Source: Companilactobacillus sp. RD055328
GTDB taxonomy: Bacteria > Bacillota > Bacilli > Lactobacillales > Lactobacillaceae
Reading direction: 5' to 3'
DNA length: 64,000 nucleotides
Assembly: GCF_022835675.1 (NCBI RefSeq)
Contig: NZ_BQUT01000001.1
Coordinates: forward strand, 305,876-369,875
Each line of letters opens with the position of its first letter. The first letter of the stretch is position 1. Under the pieces are notes generated by a model that saw only the letters and a list, made by a program, of their open reading frames with translations, was not told the DNA's origin and did no database searches. Shown here in pieces: positions 37,103-46,611 of this stretch. The position numbers were made by a program, and so were the translations under genes.

Positions 37103-37758
37103 TAGGCTCTAATTCTCTTATCAATTCTATTTGATACCAATGATAAACCAAAACATACCACAAAATACATTACTGACATTGCTAAGAACATTGGAATTAT
37201 ATAGTTAGCGTTCTGTCCATAAATTATTTGTGCATGTTGCATCAGTTCTGGAACCACAATTATCGTTGCTAAGGATGTATCTTTTATTAATGAAATGAAC
37301 TGACTCACCATGGCAGGAATCATCTTCTTATATGCTTGCGGTAAGATTATATGCCACATAGCTTGTAAATATGTCATTCCTGTTGATCGCGCACCTTCCA
37401 TTTGCCCTTTAGGAACAGCCATTATTCCCGAACGTACAATTTCGGCAATCATTGCCGATTCAAAGACCGTCATCGCCAAAATTGCGGCCGGGATAGTATC
37501 TGGCTTAAAGCCAAAGTTTGGTAAACCAAAGTAGGTAAAGAAGATAATCAACAGCAATGGTAAGTTCCGCAAGATGTCTATGATGAATCCTACAATTTTA
37601 GAAATATAACGAATATTGCTATAGCGGATAATTCCTAGTATTGAGCCAACAATAAAACTAAGAATTACCGAGACAACTGAAATCAACACAGTTACACCTA
37701 GTCCCATCAGAAGAAACCGCAGATTAATGAATGAATAAGCATCAATAAAGTTTTGCAT
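37102..37758 (-). CDS. Polar amino acid ABC transporter permease 1
   Basis: The 218-residue protein of the HisM/GlnP family has five membrane segments and the EAA-like loop EGARSTGMTYLQAMWHIILPQA near residues 143-164. It pairs with the second permease to form the channel for an amino acid of the glutamine/glutamate/aspartate/arginine group. It is last of four genes: ATPase, binding protein, permease 2, permease 1. Confidence 0.9.
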   Translation of the reverse strand: MQNFIDAYSFINLRFLLMGLGVTVLISVVSVILSFIVGSILGIIRYSNIRYISKIVGFIIDILRNLPLLLIIFFTYFGLPNFGFKPDTIPAAILAMTVFESAMIAEIVRSGIMAVPKGQMEGARSTGMTYLQAMWHIILPQAYKKMIPAMVSQFISLIKDTSLATIIVVPELMQHAQIIYGQNANYIIPMFLAMSVMYFVVCFGLSLVSNRIDKRIRA

Positions 37759-37770
37759 AATTCCTTTCTC

Positions 37771-38409
37771 CTAAACTAATCTTTTTTCTAAATATTGCAT
37801 GTAGTAGCTAAGTGGTAATGTAATAATTAAATACAATAATCCAACAACTAAATAACTGTTTATAGTATCAAACGTTGTGGAAGCAATCGCATTACCCTGA
37901 TACATCAAATCGAATCCCGCAACAAATGCTAAAACTGAAGAATTCTTTACTAAATTGACGAACTGATTCCCCAACGGTGGGATTACAATTTTGAAAGCTT
38001 GCGGCAAAATAATATAACGCATGCTTTGCCAATATGTCATTCCCGTTGATCGAGCACCTTCCATTTGTCCCTTATCAATTGATTGGATTCCTGATCTCAC
38101 AGTTTCGGCAATAAATGCCGAGGTATAAATCGTTAATCCAATTGTTCCGGCTACAAATCCATTAATCTTAACTATATACATTGGGATTGCGATGTAAAAA
38201 AACATCGTGATAACTAATAATGGAATGTTACGGAATACTTCAACGTATATTTTTCCTATTGTTCGTGCTATTTTGTTGGGCAGAACTTCTAAGATGGCGA
38301 AGATAGATCCTATGACTAAACTAAACAAAAGCGCCAACACACTAGAAAATATCGTCCATCCAAAACCTGTGAGAAGTTCTGACCAATGACTTGTTATTAT
38401 ATTAATCAT
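37771..38409 (-). CDS. Polar amino acid ABC transporter permease 2
   Basis: The 212-residue HisM/GlnP-family protein has about five membrane segments and the loop EGARSTGMTYWQSMRYIILPQA, nearly identical to that of its partner permease. Its start overlaps the binding-protein stop by four bases (ATGA), showing coupling. Confidence 0.9.
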   Translation of the reverse strand: MINIITSHWSELLTGFGWTIFSSVLALLFSLVIGSIFAILEVLPNKIARTIGKIYVEVFRNIPLLVITMFFYIAIPMYIVKINGFVAGTIGLTIYTSAFIAETVRSGIQSIDKGQMEGARSTGMTYWQSMRYIILPQAFKIVIPPLGNQFVNLVKNSSVLAFVAGFDLMYQGNAIASTTFDTINSYLVVGLLYLIITLPLSYYMQYLEKRLV

Positions 38410-39221
38410 CGATATAACTCCTTATAATTGAACCCGGGAACATCCCCGAACCATTTTTTAATTAACTTATTATATTCTCCACTTTTTTCAATCTCTTTAA
38501 TCGCCTTGTTAGCTTCCTTAGTGAAGCCACTTTGTCCTTTATTAGCTGCAATACTGTAAGGCTCTTTTGTAAAAGTTCCTCCAACAACTTTGAATCCTGG
38601 ATTTTCTACTGCCATACCGTACAAGATTCCGTTATCTGTCGTTAAAGCATCACCTTGCCCAGATTTCAATGCCGTCATTGCTTGAGCATAATCTTGTAGC
38701 TGTAATACCTTAGCTTTTGGTGCAGCTTTTTTAATATTAATTACTGAGTTTGATCCCACAACTCCAAGAACAGTTTTTCCAGCTAAATCATCTGTACTAT
38801 TAATAGTTGAATCATTAGGAACCAATAAAGACTGTCCGGCATCAAAATACGAATTTGAGAATTCGACAATTTTTGCCCGTTCAGGTGTTGCTGACATAGT
38901 TGCAATAATCGCATCTATATTCCCGTTTTTAAGTAAAGGTATTCTTGATTGTGAAGTTACAGTTACAAACTTTGCCTCACTATTCTTACCCAACATCTTC
39001 TTAGTAATCAATTTGGCCATATCAACATCAAAGCCTTTTTGCTTACCATCTCGTACATCCTCTAAACCGAATAACTTAGTGTCAGCTTTTACTCCCCAAG
39101 TAATAGTTTTAGTCTCACGCGAATTCTTGAGAACTGATTGCTCTGCTAAACTCTTACTTGAACAACCGGCCAACAACATTAACAACATCAGTAACAGAGG
39201 AATCAGTCGTAATTTTTTCAT
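38406..39221 (-). CDS. Polar amino acid ABC transporter binding lipoprotein
   Basis: The 271-residue protein has a lipoprotein signal peptide with lipobox LLAGCSSK (Cys20) and the family-3 solute-binding pattern: KQKGFDVDMAKLI, ATMSATPERAKIVEFSNSYFDAGQS and the VLGVVGSNS stretch. These motifs are those of glutamine/glutamate/aspartate binding proteins; exact specificity is not readable. It delivers substrate to the two permeases downstream. Confidence 0.9.
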   Translation of the reverse strand: MKKLRLIPLLLMLLMLLAGCSSKSLAEQSVLKNSRETKTITWGVKADTKLFGLEDVRDGKQKGFDVDMAKLITKKMLGKNSEAKFVTVTSQSRIPLLKNGNIDAIIATMSATPERAKIVEFSNSYFDAGQSLLVPNDSTINSTDDLAGKTVLGVVGSNSVINIKKAAPKAKVLQLQDYAQAMTALKSGQGDALTTDNGILYGMAVENPGFKVVGGTFTKEPYSIAANKGQSGFTKEANKAIKEIEKSGEYNKLIKKWFGDVPGFNYKELYR

Positions 39222-39234
39222 TTCACGTCCTCCT

Positions 39235-39972
39235 TTAATGTGTCAAAATTTTGCTTAAGAATTTCTGAGCACGTTCATTTTTGGGTTTTTCAAAGAACGA
39301 CTTGGTGTCTGTATCTTCAAGGATTTGTCCTTCGTCCATAAAAATAACCCGGTCAGCAACTTCTTTTGCGAATCCCATTTCATGAGTCACAATTAATGAC
39401 GTCATATCACTTTGGGCAGTAACTTTTTTAATAACTTGTAAAACATCATCAATCATCTCAGGATCTAACGCACTAGTTGGTTCATCAAATAACATGCATT
39501 TTGGCTGCATTGCTAGAGAACGAGCAATTGCCACTCGTTGAGCTTGACCTCCTGAGACTTGCGATGGCATATTCTCTTTCTTATCTGCTAGACCAACCAT
39601 TTCTAAAGTTTTATCAGCGCGTTTGCGGTTTTCTTCTTCACTTAACTTCAAAACAATTCTTGGAGCTAGCATCACATTTTCCAGCACATTCTTATTGTTA
39701 TAAAGATTGAAATGTTGGAAAACCATTCCTACATCTTTTCTCAAAATATTAATATTAGTCTTCGGGTTTGATAAATCGTGTCCGTTAACAATTAATTTAC
39801 CTTCTTGAATATCTTCTAACCCATTCACTGTTCGTGCCAATGTACTTTTACCAGATCCAGAGGGACCAATCAAAACCACGGTTTCACCTTTATTAATAAT
39901 CAAATCAATATCTTTTAAAGCGTGAAAATTTCCATAATATTTTTGTACACCGTGAAATTCAATCATCGACAT
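39235..39972 (-). CDS. Polar amino acid ABC transporter ATP-binding protein (GlnQ-like)
   Basis: The 245-residue ATPase has Walker A GPSGSGKSTLART, Q-loop GMVFQHFNLYNNKNVLEN, signature VSGGQAQRVAIARSLA and Walker B CMLFDEPTSALDPE, the typical GlnQ sequence set. AGGAGG precedes the ATG. It is the first gene of the operon and its leader carries a large hairpin (40020-40072). Confidence 0.92.
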   Translation of the reverse strand: MSMIEFHGVQKYYGNFHALKDIDLIINKGETVVLIGPSGSGKSTLARTVNGLEDIQEGKLIVNGHDLSNPKTNINILRKDVGMVFQHFNLYNNKNVLENVMLAPRIVLKLSEEENRKRADKTLEMVGLADKKENMPSQVSGGQAQRVAIARSLAMQPKCMLFDEPTSALDPEMIDDVLQVIKKVTAQSDMTSLIVTHEMGFAKEVADRVIFMDEGQILEDTDTKSFFEKPKNERAQKFLSKILTH

Positions 39973-40019
39973 AATTAGTACCTCCTGTTTTAGACATGGT
40001 TTATTAAAATAATTTTAAT

Positions 40020-40072
40020 CTAGAAAGTTGCCTCGACGCAAGAAAAAAGCATCAAGGCACTTACAAATCTAG
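40020..40072 (-). other. Structured leader upstream of the amino acid ABC operon
   Basis: On the minus strand TGCCTTGATGC (40049-40059) and GCGTCGAGGCA (40029-40039) pair over eleven bases with two wobbles; flanking CTAGA/TCTAG adds an outer five-base helix with an internal loop. There is no T run after it, so it is not a terminator, and no T-box sequence. It lies 48-100 bases before the ATPase start and may be an mRNA control element. The strand could also be plus. Confidence 0.4.
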
Positions 40073-40149
40073 TATCATATGGTTACTAATACATGCATGC
40101 TTAAGATCCTGTCACTAATGTCAATAATCTGCGCTAGTCTTTTTAATAG

Positions 40150-40166
40150 TTAAGAAATATTCTTAA
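40150..40166. promoter_or_regulatory. Palindrome just upstream of the XRE regulator
   Basis: TTAAGAA-ATA-TTCTTAA is a perfect 7-bp inverted repeat ending 18 bases before the GTG start and immediately before the AGGAGG site, where repressor binding would block its own expression. Confidence 0.5.
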
Positions 40167-40184
40167 TTCAAGGAGGAAGTAAAA

Positions 40185-40856
40185 GTGAACTTAGGATATA
40201 AATTTAAGGAATTAAGAATGCAGCAAAATTTAACCCAGGAAGAAGTTGCGAAGAAACTAAACGTCTCACGTGCAACCATTTCTAACTGGGAAACTGGACG
40301 TGCCTATCCAGATTTGAATCTATTACTGGATTTAAGTCATTTATTTAATGTATCAGTTGATTCGTTATTAGATAATCCAGTCTTAGTAAACAAGATGTCA
40401 ACAGATATGAAACACGGGCGTCGTTTCAAAGCGAAATTGCTCCTGATAACATTACCGCTATTAATGTTTTGTATTTTTCTTTCGTGGATATCTTTTGTAA
40501 CTGCTAATAAATCTATTATAAGTGTCGACCGAATTGAATTGAATTCACAACTACCAAAAGTATTAACCAAAAACACTACGATTAACTTATCGGTTAATAC
40601 TCCTAATTTTGAAGGAGCTACTGACACTCAACTAACTCAAGTTAAGGATAAAGTTTATATTATTCAATATTCTGAACCTAAATTATTTAATTCTAAAAAA
40701 AGCTCAATTAAATTGGGGAACTACAAGAATATAAAAATAGATAAAACCAATCAAATCATACTTGTATCTGGAGGAATCCTTAATTCTGCTACCGGATATT
40801 CTGAAGACGAGCTCAAAAATTTACCTAGTCAAAAAATAATCTGGCAAGCAAGCTAA
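40185..40856 (+). CDS. XRE-family regulator with membrane anchor and extracytoplasmic domain
   Basis: The 223-residue protein starts at GTG, eight bases after AGGAGG. The HTH is at residues 7-60 (LTQEEVAKKLNVSRATISNWETGRAYPD). One membrane segment lies at about 84-107 (LLITLPLLMFCIFLSWISF), and the remaining 115 residues are predicted outside the cell. Such one-component regulators can sense an external signal. Codon spacing to the next gene is 27 bases, and the next protein also has an N-terminal membrane segment, so they may act as a pair. Confidence 0.8.
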   Translation: MNLGYKFKELRMQQNLTQEEVAKKLNVSRATISNWETGRAYPDLNLLLDLSHLFNVSVDSLLDNPVLVNKMSTDMKHGRRFKAKLLLITLPLLMFCIFLSWISFVTANKSIISVDRIELNSQLPKVLTKNTTINLSVNTPNFEGATDTQLTQVKDKVYIIQYSEPKLFNSKKSSIKLGNYKNIKIDKTNQIILVSGGILNSATGYSEDELKNLPSQKIIWQAS

Positions 40857-40883
40857 AGCTTCTTACAAAGGAGGAAGTAACAA

Positions 40884-41279
40884 ATGAAAAAATCACGAAT
40901 CATATCTCTAATTGTATTAATTCTAGTAATTGCTGGTGGTATAAGTTGGCTTATAAACTATACTTCATATATAAAAGTCAGCAATATTAATGATGCAAAT
41001 ATCACGGTTTATCGAAATAAAAATGAAGTATCCATTGCTGCAAAGTCCAAAGTTAAGGGAATGTTCTTAACAACCGAGATGGATGACTCTAATGAATATA
41101 TTATCTATGAAAAACATTACTTGCCATGGCAAAAACCAAAGAAGGAAGTTTTGTTACCTTATACTGTGAAAGGTGATAAGCTCACACGACCTAGTGAATC
41201 AACTATAAAGAATTATCATCCTCTTAAGGTTAAGTTGATCTTTAGAAATGAATCAAAAGAAATTACAGTGTTTAAATAA
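40884..41279 (+). CDS. Small membrane-anchored protein, unrecognised
   Basis: The 131-residue protein has an N-terminal membrane segment (about 5-27) and a soluble C-terminal part rich in Lys, Glu and beta-type sequence; the segment has no lipobox cysteine. AGGAGG precedes the ATG. It is cotranscribed with the XRE regulator, so it may be its target or an accessory sensor. I do not recognise a family; YxeA-like proteins have a similar size and start, but I cannot support that name. Confidence 0.6.
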   Translation: MKKSRIISLIVLILVIAGGISWLINYTSYIKVSNINDANITVYRNKNEVSIAAKSKVKGMFLTTEMDDSNEYIIYEKHYLPWQKPKKEVLLPYTVKGDKLTRPSESTIKNYHPLKVKLIFRNESKEITVFK

Positions 41280-41283
41280 ATTA

Positions 41284-41322
41284 CAAAAAAGGTAGTCTCA
41301 ATAATTGAGACTACCTTTTTAT
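41284..41322. terminator. Bidirectional terminator
   Basis: AAAAAAGGTAGTCTCAA and TTGAGACTACCTTTTT form a 16-base stem with a TAA loop, between the small membrane protein gene and the convergent permease gene. Confidence 0.93.
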
Positions 41323-41329
41323 TAGTATT

Positions 41330-43135
41330 CTATTTTTTTAAAACAATTCTTTGATATAGCATGGTAGTAATTACGTAATACATTAAGTATAAAATGAAGA
41401 ATCCAGTAAATGGATAGAAGATTCCTTCATAAGGATGTGGTAATAATGGACCAAACATCTTCAATCCAACTAACACATGAATTACTCCTAAGATTCCAGG
41501 AATTAGAAATAGTACTGCTATCTCTTTTTTGATAGATTGTGATAACCATCCGTCACGAACTCCCATTTTTCTCATCATTTCATAGCGTTTAACATCACTA
41601 GCTGCACCTGAAAGAATCTTAAACATCAAACAGCTTGCTAACATAGCTAGGAAAGCTATTCCTAAGAACATCCCCATGAATTCTAATCCTGAGAAGATCC
41701 CACTTGCTAACTGATAATTTTGATACTTTTGCCCAAACGGACTTGAGTAGTGATGAGCTGCATCATATAGTGCAACTTTTTTAATAGCTGAGATATTTTT
41801 GTAGAAGTCTTTTGATTTAATCATTGTAAGCGTTGATGACTTAGCATTTATTTTGGCGTATTCATCTCCGCTTACTACTTTAGCCTGTAAGTCTTCAAAT
41901 GCTCCCGGAAGTTGATCCCATAATTCTGTTAATTGAATATTTTCAATTTGTTCTTTAGTGCTAAAATTATAATTTAGATATTTAACCTTACTGTCTACAT
42001 TATTAATACTCTTGCTATAATCTTTAACTTTTAAGTTATGTTGCTTGAATTGATCTTGGTTAAAGACTACTGTTTTGCCACCTTTTAGTGTTTTGTATTC
42101 ATAAGTAGCTTGTGATTTAACATCAATTTTTGAAACATTTTTTCTTTGTGTCGCATTCATATCATGAACAACTGCATCATAATAATTATTTGAATCAGTA
42201 GTTTTTGTTATTAAACCTTTGAATCCAACACCCGTAGTTATAGCACCTAACGCTAAAGCAAAGAGCATCGCTACAACAGATAAGATTCTTGTATAATCAG
42301 TAATTCGAAAACCTAATTGTGACAATGTGAAGTTATTTAACTTCTTCATTGAATACTTCTTGTTACTCTTTAATACCTTAATAATCCAACTGAATAACGA
42401 ATTAATTACTAGATATGTTCCTAATGTAATACCAATCACGGCTGTTGCAAGATATAAATAAACTCCTTGCGCTAAATGTAACATTGCATAATAACCAATA
42501 CCTAAAGAAACAACACCGATAATTGCTTGAATTAATTTACCCAAACCAACTTTTTTGATTCTCGTTGGTTGTTTTTCACTGTTTAACAATTTCAAAACGT
42601 TTGTTCTACGTAGACTAATACCATTTCTCATCGCTGCGATTGCAAAAATCACTACAAAGAATAGTAAGGTATATATAACTGCCGGTAAATAGAATGCATT
42701 GAAATGTTTGATTTGCATATTCAAAGTATCAATTAACCATCCACTTAATACTTGAGTTAATCCAACACCAATAAGAGTCCCTACTAATGTTGAGATAGTA
42801 CCGATAACTAAAGTTTCCACAAAAATCATACGACTGATTTTGCTTCCTCTAGCACCTAACATCATAAACATCCCGTATTCACGCTGACGCATACTCAATA
42901 AGAATCCGTTAGCATAGACGATATACACTAATGTAATGATTGCTAAGAGCACTATCCCAAAACCAAAAATCACAGAGGTTACTGATGATGGTGAGTTCTT
43001 AACTAAGAAATCCTTATTAGTTGCTAACGACATAAACATATAAAAAATGGCCGCAGAAATCATTAACCCAGAGAACAAAACACTATAATCTCGTAAGCGG
43101 TTCTTAATCCCGCTTAATGCTAATTTGTTTAACAT
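41330..43135 (-). CDS. BceB-like ABC transporter permease
   Basis: The 601-residue protein has about ten membrane segments, with a large extracytoplasmic region of roughly 180 residues (about 310-500) between the first eight and the last. This is the layout of BceB-type permeases of antimicrobial-peptide detoxification modules. MRQREYGMFMMLGARGSKISRM is the characteristic FtsX-domain loop. It forms the transporter with the ATPase encoded nine bases upstream. No BceRS-type two-component pair lies in the window. Confidence 0.88.
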   Translation of the reverse strand: MLNKLALSGIKNRLRDYSVLFSGLMISAAIFYMFMSLATNKDFLVKNSPSSVTSVIFGFGIVLLAIITLVYIVYANGFLLSMRQREYGMFMMLGARGSKISRMIFVETLVIGTISTLVGTLIGVGLTQVLSGWLIDTLNMQIKHFNAFYLPAVIYTLLFFVVIFAIAAMRNGISLRRTNVLKLLNSEKQPTRIKKVGLGKLIQAIIGVVSLGIGYYAMLHLAQGVYLYLATAVIGITLGTYLVINSLFSWIIKVLKSNKKYSMKKLNNFTLSQLGFRITDYTRILSVVAMLFALALGAITTGVGFKGLITKTTDSNNYYDAVVHDMNATQRKNVSKIDVKSQATYEYKTLKGGKTVVFNQDQFKQHNLKVKDYSKSINNVDSKVKYLNYNFSTKEQIENIQLTELWDQLPGAFEDLQAKVVSGDEYAKINAKSSTLTMIKSKDFYKNISAIKKVALYDAAHHYSSPFGQKYQNYQLASGIFSGLEFMGMFLGIAFLAMLASCLMFKILSGAASDVKRYEMMRKMGVRDGWLSQSIKKEIAVLFLIPGILGVIHVLVGLKMFGPLLPHPYEGIFYPFTGFFILYLMYYVITTMLYQRIVLKK

Positions 43136-43144
43136 ATTTATCTC

Positions 43145-43894
43145 CTATTCTGCAAAAGTTCCAAGTGAATCTAATATTTCTTGATAGAATTCACTTCTTG
43201 AACTAGCACCTCGTTTAATTTCTTGATCAATTTTTCCGTCTTTTATAAATAAAATTCGGCTACAATAACTTGCTGAGAATGGATCATGCGTAACTAATAA
43301 TATAGAAACATCATCTTCTCGATTAATTTTTTCCATTGTTTCTAGTAATGCACGGGCACTCTTTGAATCTAATGCTCCAGTAGGTTCATCACCGAATAGT
43401 ATTGCTGGTTCATGAACCAAGGCACGAGCAGAAGCAACACGTTGTTTTTGTCCCCCTGATAATTCAGTAGGATAATGATCCAATATTTCTTCCAATCCTA
43501 ATTTTTTAGCAATTTTATTTACCGCTTCAGAAATATCTGAACTCTTACGTCCTTGAAGTGATAATGGCAAGGCAATATTTTCATAAGCTGTTAAATTTTC
43601 TAACAAATTGAAATCTTGGAAGATGAACCCAACTTCGTGAGCACGGAAGTCTGCCATTTGATTCCCCTTCAACTTAGTTACATCTTTACCATTGATAGTT
43701 ACTTCGCCACTTGTTGGCTTATCTAAAGTCGATAAGATATTTAATAGTGTTGTTTTACCAGAACCTGAAGCTCCCATAATTCCAACAAATTCACCATTCT
43801 CAACTTCAAAATCTATATCAGATAGAGCTTTGTAGTGTTTTTCGTTTTTCGATCCATAAATTTTTTCAATATTTTTTACTTGTACAACATTCAT
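43145..43894 (-). CDS. BceA-like ABC transporter ATP-binding protein
   Basis: The start is set at ATG 43892-43894 (MNVVQVKNIEKIYGSK) because GGAGGG lies about ten bases before it; upstream in-frame ATGs are too close to or before that site. This gives 250 residues. Walker A is GASGSGKTTLLN, signature LSGGQKQRVASARAL and Walker B ILFGDEPTGALDSK. It is cotranscribed with the BceB-like permease. Confidence 0.88.
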   Translation of the reverse strand: MNVVQVKNIEKIYGSKNEKHYKALSDIDFEVENGEFVGIMGASGSGKTTLLNILSTLDKPTSGEVTINGKDVTKLKGNQMADFRAHEVGFIFQDFNLLENLTAYENIALPLSLQGRKSSDISEAVNKIAKKLGLEEILDHYPTELSGGQKQRVASARALVHEPAILFGDEPTGALDSKSARALLETMEKINREDDVSILLVTHDPFSASYCSRILFIKDGKIDQEIKRGASSRSEFYQEILDSLGTFAE

Positions 43895-44036
43895 AATAAT
43901 CATCCCTCCATTTATGTGTACCACTATACTAATACACTAAAATTAATTTTACAAGTTATTTTTAACAAAATAAAAAATTGTTGTATAATCTTAAAGTTGT
44001 GTTTTAAATTTATATAATAGAAAGAAGGACAATCCG

Positions 44037-45704
44037 ATGCCGCAAGAACAATTTGAACTAGGTTCGGAAAAGAAGTATATTAGCTGGCCAGTTATCGCCC
44101 TAATGGACTTCGTAACAGTTATTGGCTTTGATGATATTATCTATAATTTCCAAAACCAAGGACTAGGAACAATTACAACTTGGATTTTAATGCTATTTTT
44201 ATTCGTTATTCCTTACGAAATGATGGTGGGTCACTTAGGATCCGTATTTAATAAAGAAGGTGGAGGTCTTTCATCTTGGGTACGTGGTACTTGGGGTGAC
44301 ACTTGGGGTTATGTTGCCGCTTGGACTTATTGGGTCGTAGGTTTACCTTACTTGGTTGATGTTGCTAACTCAATGATCGTATCATTTGGTTGGCTAATCA
44401 ATGGTGACCCTTCTATGCAAGATAATATGAGCAACAGTCTTTTCGCTTTACTTACAGCACTTATTTTTACTTTATTTATTTTTATTCAGCATCGTTTACG
44501 TAATTCCTTACAATGGTTAGGAATTCTTGGTGGTGGTGCTATGTTTATAATGACTATCTTGTATGTCATTATGACCTTTGCTTATCTTGGCAAAGGTGGT
44601 ACTCCTCATTCACAACCATTTACTTTTAAATCAATTATTCCAAAATTCAATTTTCAATACTTCACAACTCTAGGGCTCTTCATCTTTGCCATGAATGGTT
44701 CTGAATATATTGCCCCATATGTTAATAAGATGAAAAACGGTGGTCGTGATTTTTCTAAAGCTATGTGGATGCTAGCTATTATGACCGGATTCTTAACTGT
44801 ATTAGGATCATTTTCACTAGGAATCTTCTTTAACGCTCATGACTTACCTCATGATTTAAAAATGAATGGTTCTTACTATGCTTTCCAATATATGGGTAAT
44901 GAATTCGGTGTGGGTCAATTATTCATGTATATCTTCTCAATAACGCAAGCCATATATATGATGGCCCAACTTGCTGTTCTAATTGACGCCGGTACAAGAA
45001 TGTTCTTCTCAGATACTGCTAAGAAATTCTTACCAGAAGGTCTTACTAAGACAGACAAACGTGGACTACCTATTAATGGTTATTGGTTAACAACAGCAAT
45101 CTGTACTATTATTTTGATCCTTAGTGCTACTTTGCCAAATATGAATTCTATCTTTAATCAACTATTGAACTTGAACGGAATTGTTTCACCGTTTGCAACT
45201 TGTTTCTTGTTCACTTCATTTATTACAGTTCGTTTAAGACAAACAGAATTCCCATCAAAATTTGTTTTTATTAAGAACCGTAAACTTGCCTTAGTAGTTG
45301 GTTGGTGGTGTTTAATCTTCACCTTCTCATTTGCTTGTTTATCAGTTTTCCAAATCGATGAACCTTTTGGATCAACAGCTTATTGGCACGTAATTGTGCT
45401 TAACATAGTTGAACCATTAATTATGATTGCAATTGGTGTCTTGCTACCATTCATCGCTAAGTATGAACGCAATCACAGTGCTACAGTTAACAAGCGTAAT
45501 CTAGCTGTCTTCTATACATTAGGAGCAACATTAATTACATTTACAATCATTCCTTTGTTTAGAATTTCTAAACGTAATACTATTAACTCAGCTATGATTT
45601 CTAATATCGAATTAGCAATTGAAGTACTTATAGTTTTAGGTGTTGCCGCTACCGGCTTCGTTCTTGGTTACCGCGCATTTAAACAAAGTAAAGAATTAGC
45701 TTAA
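44037..45704 (+). CDS. APC-superfamily amino acid permease
   Basis: The 555-residue protein has twelve to fourteen membrane segments and an APC-family N-terminus (ISWPVIALMDFVTVIGFDDIIYNF) with the conserved helix-break region. NGSEYIAPYVNKMK near residue 225 is a loop feature of amino acid/polyamine permeases. The substrate is not readable; GadC-like antiporters are similar in size but the diagnostic regions are not certain. The gene has its own promoter and terminator. Confidence 0.82.
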   Translation: MPQEQFELGSEKKYISWPVIALMDFVTVIGFDDIIYNFQNQGLGTITTWILMLFLFVIPYEMMVGHLGSVFNKEGGGLSSWVRGTWGDTWGYVAAWTYWVVGLPYLVDVANSMIVSFGWLINGDPSMQDNMSNSLFALLTALIFTLFIFIQHRLRNSLQWLGILGGGAMFIMTILYVIMTFAYLGKGGTPHSQPFTFKSIIPKFNFQYFTTLGLFIFAMNGSEYIAPYVNKMKNGGRDFSKAMWMLAIMTGFLTVLGSFSLGIFFNAHDLPHDLKMNGSYYAFQYMGNEFGVGQLFMYIFSITQAIYMMAQLAVLIDAGTRMFFSDTAKKFLPEGLTKTDKRGLPINGYWLTTAICTIILILSATLPNMNSIFNQLLNLNGIVSPFATCFLFTSFITVRLRQTEFPSKFVFIKNRKLALVVGWWCLIFTFSFACLSVFQIDEPFGSTAYWHVIVLNIVEPLIMIAIGVLLPFIAKYERNHSATVNKRNLAVFYTLGATLITFTIIPLFRISKRNTINSAMISNIELAIEVLIVLGVAATGFVLGYRAFKQSKELA

Positions 45705-45708
45705 TTCA

Positions 45709-45752
45709 AAACAAAAAAGAGAGTGAATTAATATTCACTCTCTTTTTTTGTT
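45709..45752. terminator. Terminator after the amino acid permease gene
   Basis: AAAAAAGAGAGTGAATTAA and ATTCACTCTCTTTTTTT form a long stem with a T run, between convergent genes. Confidence 0.92.
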
Positions 45753-45762
45753 TGCTATTTAA

Positions 45763-46551
45763 TTAGTCTCTATTACCCAATAATCTTAAAATGCTCATGA
45801 ATAAGTTAATGAAGTCTAGATAAATGTTTGTCGAACTTGATAGTGCCAACAACCACCAAGATTTTGAACTGTCGCTAACACCATCGCGTAATTTAGCTAA
45901 GAATTGAACTTTTATCATTTGATTATCGTAAATAATATACAATGTAAAAATCAAAATATTAGCTAATAAAATACCCATTGTTAGCCAACTGTTATGAACA
46001 AAATTACTAATTATCATCATAACTATAACCGCAATTAGAGCTCCAAATAATGGGCCACCCCAAGTAGTATAGTTCTTCTTGGTTACTAATCCATAAACTG
46101 CAGTTGTTATATAAATAATTGATGTAGCTGCCAATGCTTCATAAACAACCAAAGAATTATATACGTAAGGAATTATTCCTAATGGAATACCAATTACTGC
46201 AATAACTGCTAACGTCAATAGCACACTTAGTCCAACTGATTCACTGCGTTGTGCTCTATTTAATAATGCAAATACTCCAAAAATTACTAATATTAATGGA
46301 ATACCCATGCCGGCGTACATAACCGATGTTATTTGTCCTAATAATTGTGGTTGCGTACTCATGAAATAAGCAACTAATCCTGTTAAGAATAGCTCCACGA
46401 TAAAGATTCCGTAAGTACGTGCAACATGTTGTTTCAACTTACTTAATTCATTATCTTCCGCAGCTATCTTACTAGCTTCGCTCACAAAATGTGATTTCTC
46501 AACGATACTTGAGCCCGTGTTGTTTTTTAAATCATTCAAATCTTTTGGCAA
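45763..46551 (-). CDS. Bax inhibitor-1 (BI-1/YccA) family membrane protein
   Basis: The 262-residue protein has about seven membrane segments after a polar N-terminus of 44 residues. VARTYGIFIVELFLTGLVAYFM, SIIYITTAVYGLVTKKNYT and IYDNQMIKVQF near 208-218 are typical BI-1/YccA blocks. The bacterial role is not settled; homologs leak Ca2+ or modulate membrane proteases. The gene lies downstream of deoD but has a separate start region with no clear shared transcript. Confidence 0.85.
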   Translation of the reverse strand: MPKDLNDLKNNTGSSIVEKSHFVSEASKIAAEDNELSKLKQHVARTYGIFIVELFLTGLVAYFMSTQPQLLGQITSVMYAGMGIPLILVIFGVFALLNRAQRSESVGLSVLLTLAVIAVIGIPLGIIPYVYNSLVVYEALAATSIIYITTAVYGLVTKKNYTTWGGPLFGALIAVIVMMIISNFVHNSWLTMGILLANILIFTLYIIYDNQMIKVQFLAKLRDGVSDSSKSWWLLALSSSTNIYLDFINLFMSILRLLGNRD

Positions 46552-46611
46552 ATATTTAACCTCTTTTTTTATTTAATATATATCATACTATACTTTAATA
46601 ATTTTATTATA

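Noticed and set aside
39973..40080. Possible T-box before the amino acid transporter operon
   Set aside because: No AGGGTGGNACCGCG-type sequence and no terminator; reported only as an unassigned hairpin.
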